Source: Lachnospiraceae bacterium
GTDB lineage: Bacteria; Bacillota_A; Clostridia; Lachnospirales; Lachnospiraceae
NCBI GenBank assembly: GCA_017437705.1
Contig: JAFRYJ010000193.1
Location: forward strand, 1 to 10,326
DNA length: 10,326 bases
Reading direction: 5' to 3'
The position numbers and the translations under genes are program-made. Below are positions 1 to 9,491 of the stretch, in pieces; the first letter of the stretch is position 1; each line of letters opens with the position of its first letter. The notes under the pieces are model-generated. The model worked only from the letters and a program-made list of their open reading frames with translations. It was not told where the DNA came from and searched no databases.

Positions 1-954
1 GCGGAAGTATTCCGCCATCGTTATACCTGTATAAATTGATGCCTCACGGGCTGCAACGGGCATATCCGATGTGTTCGCGATAAGCACTGTCCTCTTCATA
101 AGGGACTCTCCGGTACGGGGATCCTTAAGCTCGGGGAACTCGTTCAGAACGTCGGTCATCTCGTTTCCACGCTCACCGCAGCCGATGTATACGACGATGT
201 CCGCATCAGCCCATTTAGCCAGCTGATGCTGTATTACGGTCTTGCCGGAACCGAAGGGTCCGGGAACCGCCGCGATACCGCCCTTTGCGATGGGGAAGAA
301 CGCGTCTACTACTCGCTGGCCTGTAACAAGAGGCTGGCGGGGAGGCATCTTCCTTGCGTAGGGACGTCCCTTACGTACTGGCCATTTCTGCATCATCGTA
401 AGGGGAACATCGCCTTTATCCGTCCCGAGGACAGCTACCGTATCGTCGATGGTGAAGCTTCCCGATGAGATGCTCTTTATAACGCCCTTTACCCCGAAGG
501 GCACCATTATCTTCTGTGTAACGACCTCTGTCTCCTCGACCGTACCGATGATGTCGCCGGCCTCGACCTCGTCGCCCACGGAAGCCGCCGCAACGAAATC
601 CCACTTCTTCTCATGATCCAGGGCGGGCACCTCAACGCCTCGCTTCAGGAGGTTCTCGCCCGTAGTCTCAAGGATCTTGTTCAGAGGTCTCTGAATACCG
701 TCATATATGGAGCCAATAAGTCCGGGCCCCAGCTCAACGGAAAGAGGAGCATCCGTGGATTCCACCGGCTCGCCGGGCCCAAGTCCCTGGGTCTCTTCAT
801 AGACCTGGATCGATGCCTGGTCGCCGTGCATCTCGATGATCTCACCGATAAGACGCTCGTTGGAAACACGCACAACGTCATACATATTGGCGTCTCTCAT
901 GCCTTCGGCAATGACCAGAGGTCCAGCTACTTTTTTGATAGTACCTTTGCTCAT
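1..954 (-). CDS. atpA (ntpA): V/A-type ATPase catalytic subunit A (partial, N-terminal 318 residues)
   Basis: Catalytic nucleotide-binding subunit of the V1/A1 head; hydrolyses ATP at the A-B interface to drive rotation. The frame is open from an ATG at 954-952 to the window edge, so 318 residues of a protein usually near 590 are visible and the C-terminal half lies beyond base 1. The N-terminus ([19 protein letters not shown]) is typical of the family. Residues about 110-190 form the extra 'bulge' domain that separates A subunits from F1-beta. The P-loop GPFGSGKT covers residues 232-239 (Lys238), and a GERGNEM motif follows with the catalytic Glu at 261; both numbers match those I recall for E. 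hirae NtpA. An AGGAG site lies about 8 bases before the ATG. The gene follows subunit F after 47 bases, consistent with one operon. No frameshift or missing key residue is seen in the visible part. Confidence 0.97.
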   Translation of the reverse strand, partial: MSKGTIKKVAGPLVIAEGMRDANMYDVVRVSNERLIGEIIEMHGDQASIQVYEETQGLGPGEPVESTDAPLSVELGPGLIGSIYDGIQRPLNKILETTGENLLKRGVEVPALDHEKKWDFVAAASVGDEVEAGDIIGTVEETEVVTQKIMVPFGVKGVIKSISSGSFTIDDTVAVLGTDKGDVPLTMMQKWPVRKGRPYARKMPPRQPLVTGQRVVDAFFPIAKGGIAAVPGPFGSGKTVIQHQLAKWADADIVVYIGCGERGNEMTDVLNEFPELKDPRTGESLMKRTVLIANTSDMPVAAREASIYTGITMAEYFR

Positions 955-1001
955 TTGATCCGTCTCCTTTATTTTAATATGAAACACTGACCGGAGTTAT
1001 C

Positions 1002-1328
1002 CTAGTCATTTCCGAACAGGATGTCCGAACCCACAGCCTGTTCCACAGATCTTTTTACATTTCTTACGCCCTCGCCAGTATTGCCCTTGACGCCGGGAAT
1101 ACATATGATGGCGGGGCTCACGGCGGTCCTGTACCTGTCGATGTCCCTTGTTAGAAGGGCGGCCAGCTCCTCCGTGATATATATGATGCCGAAATCGTTT
1201 TCGGCCAGGTTCCTCAGGATCCTTCCCGCGCTGTCCGGGTCCCTGATGTCTACGGGAAAGGTGGAAAGACCCAGAGCGGCGAAGCCGTATATATCGTCAT
1301 ACTCTCCCATTACCGCTATCTTAACCAT
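1002..1328 (-). CDS. atpF (ntpG): V/A-type ATPase subunit F (central stalk; NtpG equivalent)
   Basis: Small central-stalk subunit that binds subunit D in the rotor and modulates ATPase activity. The 108-residue product has the family's usual length and begins MVKIAVMGEYDDIYGFAALG, the expected Rossmann-like start (hydrophobic strand, then a GE/GD turn and the GF.ALG segment). A second strand (FGIIYITEELAALL) and a third (AIICIPGVKG) follow, then a helical C-terminus. The ATG at 1328-1326 overlaps the end of the subunit C gene by 8 bases (ATGGTTAA shared), so translation is probably coupled. A GAGGA ribosome binding site lies inside the end of the C gene. Position between C and A matches the ntp order in E. 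hirae. The name varies between systems: F in A-type nomenclature, G in the ntp operon. Confidence 0.93.
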   Translation of the reverse strand: MVKIAVMGEYDDIYGFAALGLSTFPVDIRDPDSAGRILRNLAENDFGIIYITEELAALLTRDIDRYRTAVSPAIICIPGVKGNTGEGVRNVKRSVEQAVGSDILFGND

Positions 1329-2295
1329 ACATCTTCCTCATTCTTTCCCGGATACTGTCCTCCGAAAAACCGTTTGCCTTTGCCGTAAGAATGATGCGGG
1401 CAGTCTTTATCTCGTTCTCCCTGGCCAGGTAATAGGCCAGTATCGGTCCCTCGGAAACGCTGTTCGTCTTCTGGGGCCGCAGGGAATCGATGACTCTGTC
1501 GTCACACCATTTCTCAAAAAGATAGGGCGATCCCTTAAGTGCCTCTGCCGCTTCGCCGTAGCCGCTGGCCTCGAGGAATTCCGTAAGCTCTTCCTCTCCC
1601 GCAACAGCCGCAGCAGCCAGCTTTGCCGTATCGAAGGCGCTGCAGGGAGCAAGGGCCTTGTTCAGGAAGTCCAGGCTCTTGCCTGTCTTCCGGGCCCTCA
1701 CCGCGATCTTGATGTCAGCTACCGCAACAGCCGACTCCTCGTATTCCTTAAGGAGTTTGCTGCCCGAGGCCTTTCCGGCCTTTCTCATCGCATCAAGACA
1801 CGCCCTGTCCAGGATGATGTCGCACATCTGGCCGTCGCCTGTCTGAAGGAGCAGGTCGTAGGCCTCTGCCGCAGCATCACGCATGTGCTCCGGAAGCTCC
1901 TCGTAATGCTTTGACTTGATGATCTCGGTCAGCTTCTTCTCGCTGAGATCCTCGATGTCGTAGCAAAGTCCGCCGGGGTGCTCTTCCGTGCACAGATCCT
2001 TTATAACTGCCTTTAAATTGTGATACATCTTCGGATAGGACAGCACCTTGAAGATCTTCGGATCCACCTTCAGCTCTTCTATGAGCTCGTTGATCTTTTC
2101 CTCTTCGGCCGAAAGCATCTGCTCCGCATTAAGCTGTCCGCTGCCGCCGTCTCCCCATCCTTTTTCCGCAAGATATGAAAGGACCTCGGTCTCATTCTTC
2201 ATGCCGGCCATAAGGCTTATGTCCTGATCCGAGAGCAGAGATTTTTCTTTTACACGGATACGCGCCACCGCATATACATAATTAAGATCACTCAT
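1321..2295 (-). CDS. atpC (ntpC): V/A-type ATPase subunit C (d-like central-stalk adaptor)
   Basis: Funnel-shaped subunit that sits on the membrane c-ring and couples it to the D/F central shaft; homologous to eukaryotic subunit d. The 324-residue product is the normal length for the family. It starts MSDLNYVYAVARIRVKEKSL, and the YVYAVARIR motif is characteristic of bacterial C subunits. The rest is nearly all helical with no membrane segment, as expected. Family-like segments include the YHNLKAVIKDLC stretch near residue 95 and a C-terminal ILAYYLARENEIKTARIIL motif at about residues 285-303, where the ENEIK(N/T)(A/I)R run is typical. The start at 2295 is supported by AAAGGAGA a few bases upstream. 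It lies 48 bases after the E gene, and its last codons overlap the start of the F gene. Confidence 0.94.
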   Translation of the reverse strand: MSDLNYVYAVARIRVKEKSLLSDQDISLMAGMKNETEVLSYLAEKGWGDGGSGQLNAEQMLSAEEEKINELIEELKVDPKIFKVLSYPKMYHNLKAVIKDLCTEEHPGGLCYDIEDLSEKKLTEIIKSKHYEELPEHMRDAAAEAYDLLLQTGDGQMCDIILDRACLDAMRKAGKASGSKLLKEYEESAVAVADIKIAVRARKTGKSLDFLNKALAPCSAFDTAKLAAAAVAGEEELTEFLEASGYGEAAEALKGSPYLFEKWCDDRVIDSLRPQKTNSVSEGPILAYYLARENEIKTARIILTAKANGFSEDSIRERMRKMYG

Positions 2296-2343
2296 GCATC
2301 TTCTCCTTTGTTGTGTAAATGCCTGATCCTCCCGGAACTGCCG

Positions 2344-2937
2344 TTATGAAAACAGCGCATCCCTGGCGGCATCCTGCATCTCACTCTTTTTTTCGTGGAA
2401 AATGGAACTAAGGGAGCAGTTCAGGTCTATTCCGCCGTATCTTAAGATAAAACCGCTGTCTATATCCGCCGAAGCATCAGACATCTCAAGCTCTCCGCCG
2501 TTTTCGCGGGCGATCTTCTGAAGACGCGCCTCAAAGTCCGCGGGCAGCCTGTTTTTATCTTCTTCCGAAAACAGAATGACACCGCTGCCGGGGCGCACGT
2601 TCCTCTGAAGAAGGGCCTCGACCATGGAGAAATAAGCTTCTCCGTCCTGGCTCTTAAGCTTTGAGAAGGCCTTCTCTATGGTATTTTCGATGGCCTCCTG
2701 CTTCGCGGCCAGGATAGCCTGACGCGCATTAAGCTCCTTACGTGATTCGATCCTTTCCCTGTAGGCCTCAGTATCCTTTTTGGCCTTCTCCTCGGCCTCG
2801 CGGCACAGGGAATCTGCAGCATCACGGGCAGCCTTTTCGGCATCGGCAGCCTTCTTTTCGGCTTCGCTTATCAATGCTTCGGCATTTTCTGCCGCTTCCT
2901 TAAGGATAGCAGCCGTAATGTTTTCTACTCCTGCCAT
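2344..2937 (-). CDS. atpE (ntpE): V/A-type ATPase subunit E (peripheral stalk)
   Basis: Peripheral-stalk subunit that pairs with the small G/H-like coiled-coil protein to hold the A3B3 head against the membrane stator. The 197-residue product has the two-part build of the family. Residues about 1-100 form a long charged helix rich in Ala, Glu and Lys (ILKEAAENAEALISEAEKK and onward), predicted as coiled coil. Residues about 105-190 form a globular C-terminal domain ending in the conserved SGFILRYGGIDLNCSLSSIF region. The ATG at 2937-2935 has an AAGGA site upstream and lies 10 bases after the K stop codon. The high Ala/Lys/Glu content makes an open frame on the opposite strand that is not a gene. 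Assignment rests on this architecture, the C-terminal motif and the position between K and C. Confidence 0.93.
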   Translation of the reverse strand: MAGVENITAAILKEAAENAEALISEAEKKAADAEKAARDAADSLCREAEEKAKKDTEAYRERIESRKELNARQAILAAKQEAIENTIEKAFSKLKSQDGEAYFSMVEALLQRNVRPGSGVILFSEEDKNRLPADFEARLQKIARENGGELEMSDASADIDSGFILRYGGIDLNCSLSSIFHEKKSEMQDAARDALFS

Positions 2938-2947
2938 GGCTTTTTCC

Positions 2948-5451
<2,504 letters not shown>

Positions 5452-5489
5452 AAGCACCCTCTCCCGGGGAGCTGCCTTCCGGCATCCCC

Positions 5490-5798
5490 TTAAAGAATAA
5501 CTTTGATAACGTTTTCCATGGCAGCGTCTTCACGGGCCGCCACATCGCCTTTAAGCGCATCTACCTTGACCTTGATGTCGGCATCTGCAGCCGAAAGAGC
5601 CGCTTCTCCGTCCTTTTCGGCCTTGTCCGCTGCATCGGCGCAGATCTTTTTGGCCGCTTCGGAAGCCTCTTTCTCGATGTTCTTTACGTTTTCCTCAGAA
5701 GCCTTCAGTATTTCCTGGGCCTTTTTCCTGGCCTCGGCAACGATCCTGTCGGCTTCCTTCTCGGCATCGATAACAGCCTTTACGGTGTTCTCTATCAT
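5490..5798 (-). CDS. atpH (ntpF): V/A-type ATPase small peripheral-stalk subunit (G/H-like, NtpF position)
   Basis: Predicted partner of subunit E in the peripheral stalk. The 102-residue product starts MIENTVKAVIDAEKEADRIV and is almost entirely Ala, Glu, Lys and Asp in heptad-like spacing, with no membrane segment; this is the one-long-helix build of the family (usual length about 100-110). The A-x-x-x-A run at AEARKKAQEIL is the right-handed coiled-coil type seen in these stalks and in F-type b subunits. Low complexity makes sequence identity weak evidence on its own; first position in the operon, directly before subunit I, is the stronger argument and matches ntpF of E. hirae. The stop lies about 38 bases from the chosen subunit I start, and the ATG is 28 bases after the dCMP deaminase stop, behind only a weak GGGAAAGG site. 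Confidence 0.85.
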   Translation of the reverse strand: MIENTVKAVIDAEKEADRIVAEARKKAQEILKASEENVKNIEKEASEAAKKICADAADKAEKDGEAALSAADADIKVKVDALKGDVAAREDAAMENVIKVIL

Positions 5799-5826
5799 GC
5801 CTTTACCGCCTTTCCCTTGACCCGCA

Positions 5827-6315
5827 TCAAAGATCCAGTGTGATCTTCCTGCCGGTCGGTGTGTATTTTGTATATTTGACCCCCGCGCTGTCCAGCATCC
5901 TTTTCGATGCTATGACGGAGGGAGTATCCGCATATTTGTCGGAAACGTATATTATTTCCTTTATCCCGCTCTGAATGATGGCCTTGGCGCACTCGTTGCA
6001 GGGGAACAGCGATACGTATATCCTGGCGCCCTCCAGCGTGCCGCCGCCCCTGTAATTCAGGATGGCGTTGAGCTCCGAATGGGTGACGTAGGCATACTTC
6101 GTGTCCAGCATGTCGCCTTCCCTTCTCCAGGGGAATTCGTCGTCGTCGCAGCCCAGGGGAAATCCGTTGTAGCCCATGGAAAGGATCTTGTTCTGAGGGC
6201 TTACTATGCAGGAGCCAACCTGGCTGTTGGGGTCCTTTGACCTTTTGCCCGAGAGCTCCGCGACTCCCATGAAATACTCGTCCCAGCTTATGTAGTCCTG
6301 TCTTTTGTCGCTCAT
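5827..6315 (-). CDS. comEB: dCMP deaminase (zinc-dependent; ComEB-like)
   Basis: Converts dCMP to dUMP, feeding dTMP synthesis in the cytoplasm. The 162-residue product has the complete zinc-deaminase signature: the H-x-E motif THSELNAILN (His79 as zinc ligand, Glu81 as proton shuttle) and PCNEC (Pro105, Cys106, Cys109). The SQVGSCIVSPQNKILSMGYNG segment and FPWRREG loop are typical of dCMP deaminases, as opposed to tRNA adenosine or cytidine deaminases. The N-terminal ISWDEYFMGVAELSGKRSKDP stretch also fits. The start ATG has a strong AAGGAGG site about 8 bases upstream. It follows rpiB after a 54-base gap that holds a hairpin, and precedes the ATPase operon by 28 bases. In other Bacillota the gene is called comEB or simply dCMP deaminase. 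A role in competence is not implied here, as no com genes are near. Confidence 0.94.
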   Translation of the reverse strand: MSDKRQDYISWDEYFMGVAELSGKRSKDPNSQVGSCIVSPQNKILSMGYNGFPLGCDDDEFPWRREGDMLDTKYAYVTHSELNAILNYRGGGTLEGARIYVSLFPCNECAKAIIQSGIKEIIYVSDKYADTPSVIASKRMLDSAGVKYTKYTPTGRKITLDL

Positions 6316-6347
6316 GATGCAGCCTCCTTAAAACAGGGTGCGCTTCC

Positions 6348-6367
6348 GGATCCGTGATACCGGATCC
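6348..6367 (-). other. Hairpin between rpiB and the dCMP deaminase gene
   Basis: An exact 7-base inverted repeat (GGATCCG and CGGATCC) separated by six bases sits just three bases after the rpiB stop codon. In the minus-strand transcript it can form a compact GC-rich stem-loop. No U-run follows directly (the next bases are GGAAGCGC), so it does not look like a complete intrinsic terminator. It could be a processing or stability element that sets the relative amounts of upstream and downstream message, or a chance repeat. Seen in sequence; function inferred. Confidence 0.5.
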
Positions 6368-6369
6368 TT

Positions 6370-6801
6370 TCAGTCTTCGTCTATCTTCTGTATCCTCTTT
6401 ATATGCCTTTCCCCGTTGGAGAACTCCGTTTCGAGAAAGGTATCGACGATCATAAACGCCAGGCCCTTTCCGACCACCCGCTCTCCGAGAGCCAGGATAT
6501 TGGCGTCGTTGTGCTCCCTGGCCATCTTCGCCATGAAGCAGTCGGTGCAGTCCGCCGCCCTTATGCCTTTGAAGCGGTTGGCAGCTATTGAAATACCGAG
6601 ACCAGTGCCGCATACCAGGATGCCCCTGTCGGCCTCTCCGGAAAGGATGGCCTTTGCTACGGCCTTCGCGTAGTCCGGGTAGTCGCAGGACTCCGTTGTA
6701 TATGTACCGTGATCCTTTAGTTCAAAACCCTTTTTCTCAAGGTATTCTATTATGTCGTTCTTTAATCCGAATCCGCCGTGGTCGGAACCGATCGCTATCA
6801 T
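6370..6801 (-). CDS. rpiB: Ribose-5-phosphate isomerase B (RpiB/LacA/LacB family)
   Basis: Interconverts ribose 5-phosphate and ribulose 5-phosphate in the pentose phosphate pathway. The 143-residue product starts MIAIGSDHGGFGLK, with the SDHGG motif at residues 6-10 that binds the phosphosugar. The catalytic CGTGLG motif is at residues 64-69 (Cys64 as base), SIAANR at 71-76, and the REHNDAN motif at 95-101 (His97). The single active-site Cys and the length favour RpiB over the LacA/LacB galactose-6-phosphate isomerase subunits, and no lac or tagatose genes are near. The related allose isomerase activity cannot be excluded by sequence alone. The ATG lies 10 bases after the tsaC/sua5 stop, and its AAGGAGG ribosome binding site overlaps that stop, so the two are surely cotranscribed. 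Confidence 0.95.
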   Translation of the reverse strand: MIAIGSDHGGFGLKNDIIEYLEKKGFELKDHGTYTTESCDYPDYAKAVAKAILSGEADRGILVCGTGLGISIAANRFKGIRAADCTDCFMAKMAREHNDANILALGERVVGKGLAFMIVDTFLETEFSNGERHIKRIQKIDED

Positions 6802-6811
6802 TCGATCCTCC

Positions 6812-7912
6812 TTAAAGATACGCCTGCATTATCTCGTCTGCATTTATGACCCGGTTGCCCGAGGCCTTCAGCATGCGGTTCATAAGCCCCTGGGTCGATA
6901 CTCCATTGTCGAAGCATTCCGCAAAAATGATGCCTGCTCCGATGTCGTCCATTTTCCGGAGCATCCTGAAAAGACCGTGCTCCAGGCTTTTCTCATCCTT
7001 TATGCTCCCCAGCGAAAAAACATTTCCGCAGGAGTACAGATCCTTTGTCTCCTCAGATGCTATTACGGCAGCCTTTCTGCCTTCCCTTTTGGCGCAGCTG
7101 CATGCATCATCGATGTATGCTCTCACATTTTCCGGTTCTCCGGTGACGAGCACGAGCTCGCCCTTCGGAGCATAATGCCTGTATTTCATTCCCGGTGCTC
7201 TGGGAACAAGGTCCCTGTCGTCCTTCGGTCCCGAAGAAGCCTTGCCCGGTTCGAATACCGCCACCGCCGGATCTATGGATGCGTCCCCCGCAGCTTCCCT
7301 TATCTGCTCTATGGATATGTGTCCGGGCCGGAGTATCATCGGGATCTCTTCGGTGGTGTCGACTATGGTCGATTCTATCCCTATGTCCACATCGCCGCCG
7401 TCCAGGATCATATCGATGCGGCCGTTCATATCCGCTATAACGTGGCTGGCCGACGTGGTGCTGGGCTTTCCCGAGAGATTTGCCGAGGGCGCCGCTATGG
7501 GCACACCCGAAAGCTCTATAAGCTTCGCCGCCACCGGATCCGACGGCATCCTTACCGCTACGGTATTCAGACCGCCCGTCACGTTGTACGGTACTATATC
7601 CGATTTTTCAAAGATCATCGTGAGGGGTCCGGGCCAGAACCTGTCTGCCAGGAGCTTTGCTTTTTCGGGAACCCTCTTTACCAGGGGATAAAGCTCTTCC
7701 ATGCATGATATATGCAGTATGAGCGGATTGTCCGAGGGCCGTCCCTTAGCGGCGTATATCCTTGATGCGGCCGTCGGGTCCAGGCCGTTGGCTCCCAGCC
7801 CGTAGACGGTCTCCGTGGGGAACGCCACCAGGCCCCCTTTTCTGATGATGTCCGCAGCCTCGGAAACGGCTGCATCATCAGGCGAATTTACCCTGGAAAT
7901 AACTGTTTTCAA
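6812..7912 (-). CDS. ywlC: L-threonylcarbamoyladenylate synthase (Sua5/YwlC type)
   Basis: Makes threonylcarbamoyl-AMP from threonine, bicarbonate and ATP, the first step of the t6A37 modification of ANN-decoding tRNAs. The 366-residue product has the long Sua5 form. The N-terminal YrdC domain (about residues 1-205) carries PTETVYGLG (32-40), KGRP (56-59), NPL (62-64), PGPLT (94-98), APSANLSG (141-148), GIESTIVD (178-185) and RPG (195-197). The linker PGMKYRHYAPKGE (240-252) and a C-terminal Sua5 domain follow. No ATG lies near the conserved N-terminus; the start is a TTG at 7912-7910 with GGAGG nine bases upstream, and the resulting MKTVISRVNSPDD start aligns with the family. It heads the long gene run that continues into rpiB. 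All expected motifs are intact. Confidence 0.95.
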   Translation of the reverse strand: MKTVISRVNSPDDAAVSEAADIIRKGGLVAFPTETVYGLGANGLDPTAASRIYAAKGRPSDNPLILHISCMEELYPLVKRVPEKAKLLADRFWPGPLTMIFEKSDIVPYNVTGGLNTVAVRMPSDPVAAKLIELSGVPIAAPSANLSGKPSTTSASHVIADMNGRIDMILDGGDVDIGIESTIVDTTEEIPMILRPGHISIEQIREAAGDASIDPAVAVFEPGKASSGPKDDRDLVPRAPGMKYRHYAPKGELVLVTGEPENVRAYIDDACSCAKREGRKAAVIASEETKDLYSCGNVFSLGSIKDEKSLEHGLFRMLRKMDDIGAGIIFAECFDNGVSTQGLMNRMLKASGNRVINADEIMQAYL

Positions 7913-7965
7913 GAGATCCTGCCTCCGGAAACATCACTTTGTCATGAAAATAACAATACAGAGTC

Positions 7966-7994
7966 ATTATACTTTATTACTGCAAATAAATAAA
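7966..7994 (-). promoter_or_regulatory. Probable sigma-A promoter for the ywlC-rpiB-ATPase run
   Basis: On the minus strand a perfect -10 box TATAAT lies at 7971-7966. The hexamer 17 bases upstream (7994-7989) is TTTATT, a poor match to TTGACA (3 of 6). The surrounding DNA is AT-rich, in contrast with the flanking genes. Transcription would start near 7959, giving an untranslated leader of roughly 45 bases before the TTG start. This is the only promoter-like sequence I see for the downstream genes; none is evident between ywlC and subunit A. The call rests on pattern alone. Confidence 0.5.
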
Positions 7995-8040
7995 GAGTAA
8001 AATGGCTGTTTTCCCGTAAAACGAAGCCTTTTTTGCGCAG

Positions 8041-8079
8041 AAGAGCCTCCCGGCGGATATTGTCCGTCAGGAGGCTCTT
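8041..8079. terminator. Strong hairpin downstream of the M20 peptidase (probable terminator)
   Basis: A perfect 10-base inverted repeat (AAGAGCCTCC and GGAGGCTCTT) encloses an inner short stem (CGGA/TCCG), about 30 bases after the peptidase stop codon. On the minus strand it is where the peptidase transcript should end, but no clear U-run follows the stem there (CTGCGC follows). The plus strand has the better T-rich tail (TTTCTTATT), although no plus-strand gene precedes it. It most likely ends peptidase transcription and insulates the next promoter, possibly in both directions. Confidence 0.7.
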
Positions 8080-8107
8080 TCTTATTGCTTATATTTCAGA
8101 TCCTTTA

Positions 8108-9352
8108 TCAGTCGAACTCCTCAAGAGCTACGCCGTAAACCTTTGCAAGGATGGCGATATAGCCTTCGTAGGTCTGAACCATCTCGTCGATAACTACATA
8201 CTCTTTGGGCTGATGTGCCTGTGCATTGGGAGCATGTGAATAAATGATGGTAGGGATCTTGTGGTATGCGCATGTACATCCGCCGTCGGTTCCGGCCTTC
8301 TTGTAATGCTCCTTGGGATCCTGGCCGATCTCGCGGAGTGCCTCGAAGGTCTTTACAACGAACTCGTTGTCCCTGGGAACGATCCAGGGCGGATGGATCT
8401 TCTTAACGCGTTTCTTGTAGCCGGTCCATGATGTCTCATCAAAGTACCTGGGCTCTACCGTTGCCCTGAACTCGGGATAAGCTGTTTTATAATGATCGAA
8501 AACAGCCTCGAACTCAGCCATAAGGTCCTCGTCCGTCTGCTCTGCGGAATAACGCCTGTCAACGGAGATCTCGCACTCGTCGGGGATCATGGACAGCTCG
8601 CCGGGCTTAACGGTACAGTTCGTTACGGTAATTGTGGTCTCGCCCAGCTCGGGGTCGGGCTTAAGGTTGAAGCCCTTGTGATCGAAGATATCGCATACGA
8701 TGGGAGCCATATACTGGAACGCATTGATGCCCTCGGAAGGAACCGAAGAATGAGCCGTACGTCCGAAAGTCTTAACTACCAGCTCGATCTTTCCTCTCTG
8801 TCCTATGGCAAGGTCGCCGTCGGTGGGCTCGCAGAGATAAACAACATCACCCTTGATGTCGTGCTCAGCCATGGTGTAATCGAAGAAATAAAGGATACCG
8901 AACATTTCCGCGGGCTCTTCCTGAACAACTGCGGTGAATGTGATGTCGCCGGAAGGTCTCTGTCCCTTTGCAGCACGCTCGGCAAAAGCCTTGAATGCAT
9001 AGTACTGGGCCACAAGGCCTGCCTTCAGGTCGCAGATGCCGCGGCCGATGAGCCTGCCGTCAACCACATTGGGTTCGAAAGGATCGTAGGGCGCCCAGTT
9101 CTCGAGATTTCCCTCGGGAACGATATCCAGATGTCCGTTAAGGATAACGTTGGGGCCTGTGCCCTCGCCTCTTAAAATAGCTACGACGTTTCCTGCGCCG
9201 TCGATGAAAGCTTCGTCAACGGGAAGCTCCTGAAGCTTTGCCAGCATATACTTTGCAAAGCTCTCCTCCTGACACGCATAGGAACGGTAAGGTATGGTCT
9301 CCTTCATCATCTCGATGAAATCTTCCCTGTTTTCCTGTACGATCTTAAGCAT
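8108..9352 (-). CDS. M20 family zinc metallopeptidase/deacylase (YgeY/ArgE/DapE-like)
   Basis: Predicted cytoplasmic dizinc hydrolase of the M20 clan, cleaving an amide or peptide bond; exact substrate unknown. The 414-residue product has every catalytic element: GHLDIVPEG (His74 ligand, Asp76), GRGICDLKAG (bridging Asp108), QEEPAE (general base Glu145, ligand Glu146), CEPTDGD (Glu175) and a final ligand His380 in NAQAHQPKEY. The lid/dimerisation domain lies at about residues 185-300 with GRTAHSSVPSEG (His201). The SWTGYKKR and PPWIV region near residues 308-325 reminds me of the YgeY subgroup, but no selenium or purine-catabolism genes are in view, so I do not assign that name. No signal peptide. 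GGAGG lies eight bases before the ATG. Flanked by its own promoter and a hairpin, it looks monocistronic. Alternatives are acetylornithine deacetylase, succinyl-diaminopimelate desuccinylase or a dipeptidase. Confidence 0.9.
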   Translation of the reverse strand: MLKIVQENREDFIEMMKETIPYRSYACQEESFAKYMLAKLQELPVDEAFIDGAGNVVAILRGEGTGPNVILNGHLDIVPEGNLENWAPYDPFEPNVVDGRLIGRGICDLKAGLVAQYYAFKAFAERAAKGQRPSGDITFTAVVQEEPAEMFGILYFFDYTMAEHDIKGDVVYLCEPTDGDLAIGQRGKIELVVKTFGRTAHSSVPSEGINAFQYMAPIVCDIFDHKGFNLKPDPELGETTITVTNCTVKPGELSMIPDECEISVDRRYSAEQTDEDLMAEFEAVFDHYKTAYPEFRATVEPRYFDETSWTGYKKRVKKIHPPWIVPRDNEFVVKTFEALREIGQDPKEHYKKAGTDGGCTCAYHKIPTIIYSHAPNAQAHQPKEYVVIDEMVQTYEGYIAILAKVYGVALEEFD

Positions 9353-9427
9353 TTATTCTCCTCCTTCAAAATACGTACCTGTTTATATGAAACGCCGTCA
9401 GCGCTTCCTTGATGGCCTCTGTATACC

Positions 9428-9456
9428 ATTATACACTGTGTCTGTTCGTTTATGTG
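9428..9456 (-). promoter_or_regulatory. Candidate promoter for the M20 peptidase
   Basis: A perfect TATAAT -10 box lies on the minus strand at 9433-9428, about 75 bases before the peptidase start. The region 17 bases upstream (CACATA at 9456-9451) is a poor -35 element. The -10 box sits within a short palindrome, GTATA-4 bases-TATAC, at 9421-9434, which could be a protein-binding site over the promoter. Phased A-tracts lie directly upstream (see separate entry) and may compensate for the weak -35. Pattern only; no experimental support. Confidence 0.5.
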
Positions 9457-9491
9457 TACTTTTGCTATGTTTTGCCGCTTTTGTGGCTTTT
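9449..9491 (-). promoter_or_regulatory. Phased A-tracts upstream of the M20 peptidase promoter
   Basis: Five short A-runs on the minus strand (T-runs on the plus strand at 9449-9451, 9460-9463, 9470-9473, 9479-9482 and 9488-9491) are spaced about 9 to 11.5 bases centre to centre. Spacing close to a helical turn is the known recipe for intrinsically bent DNA. The array covers the stretch just upstream of the peptidase -10 box and reaches to within nine bases of the upp stop codon. It may act as an UP-like or bending element. The arrangement is seen directly; the effect is inferred. Confidence 0.45.

Noticed and set aside
1021..1914. Long plus-strand open frame (297 codons) opposite subunits F and C
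   Set aside because: It runs antisense to two well-conserved ATPase genes, has no recognisable domain or good ribosome binding site, and its openness follows from the codon bias of the real genes.
5452..5457. GTG at 5457 as the start of subunit I
   Set aside because: The ATG two codons later gives the conserved MAIVKMQKL N-terminus and better spacing from the GGGAGAGGG site.
5503..5820. Plus-strand Ser/Ala-rich frame opposite the small stalk subunit
   Set aside because: The Ser/Ala/Phe-rich sequence is the expected reverse reading of an Ala/Glu/Lys coiled-coil gene, not an adhesin or secreted peptide.
5795..6613. Minus-strand frame of 272 codons overlapping rpiB and the dCMP deaminase gene in another frame
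   Set aside because: Rich in Arg, Gly and His with no domain, and it overlaps two convincing genes; a frame-shifted shadow.
6752..7708. Plus-strand open frame of 318 codons opposite ywlC and rpiB
   Set aside because: It spans the junction of two motif-complete minus-strand genes and resembles no family I know.
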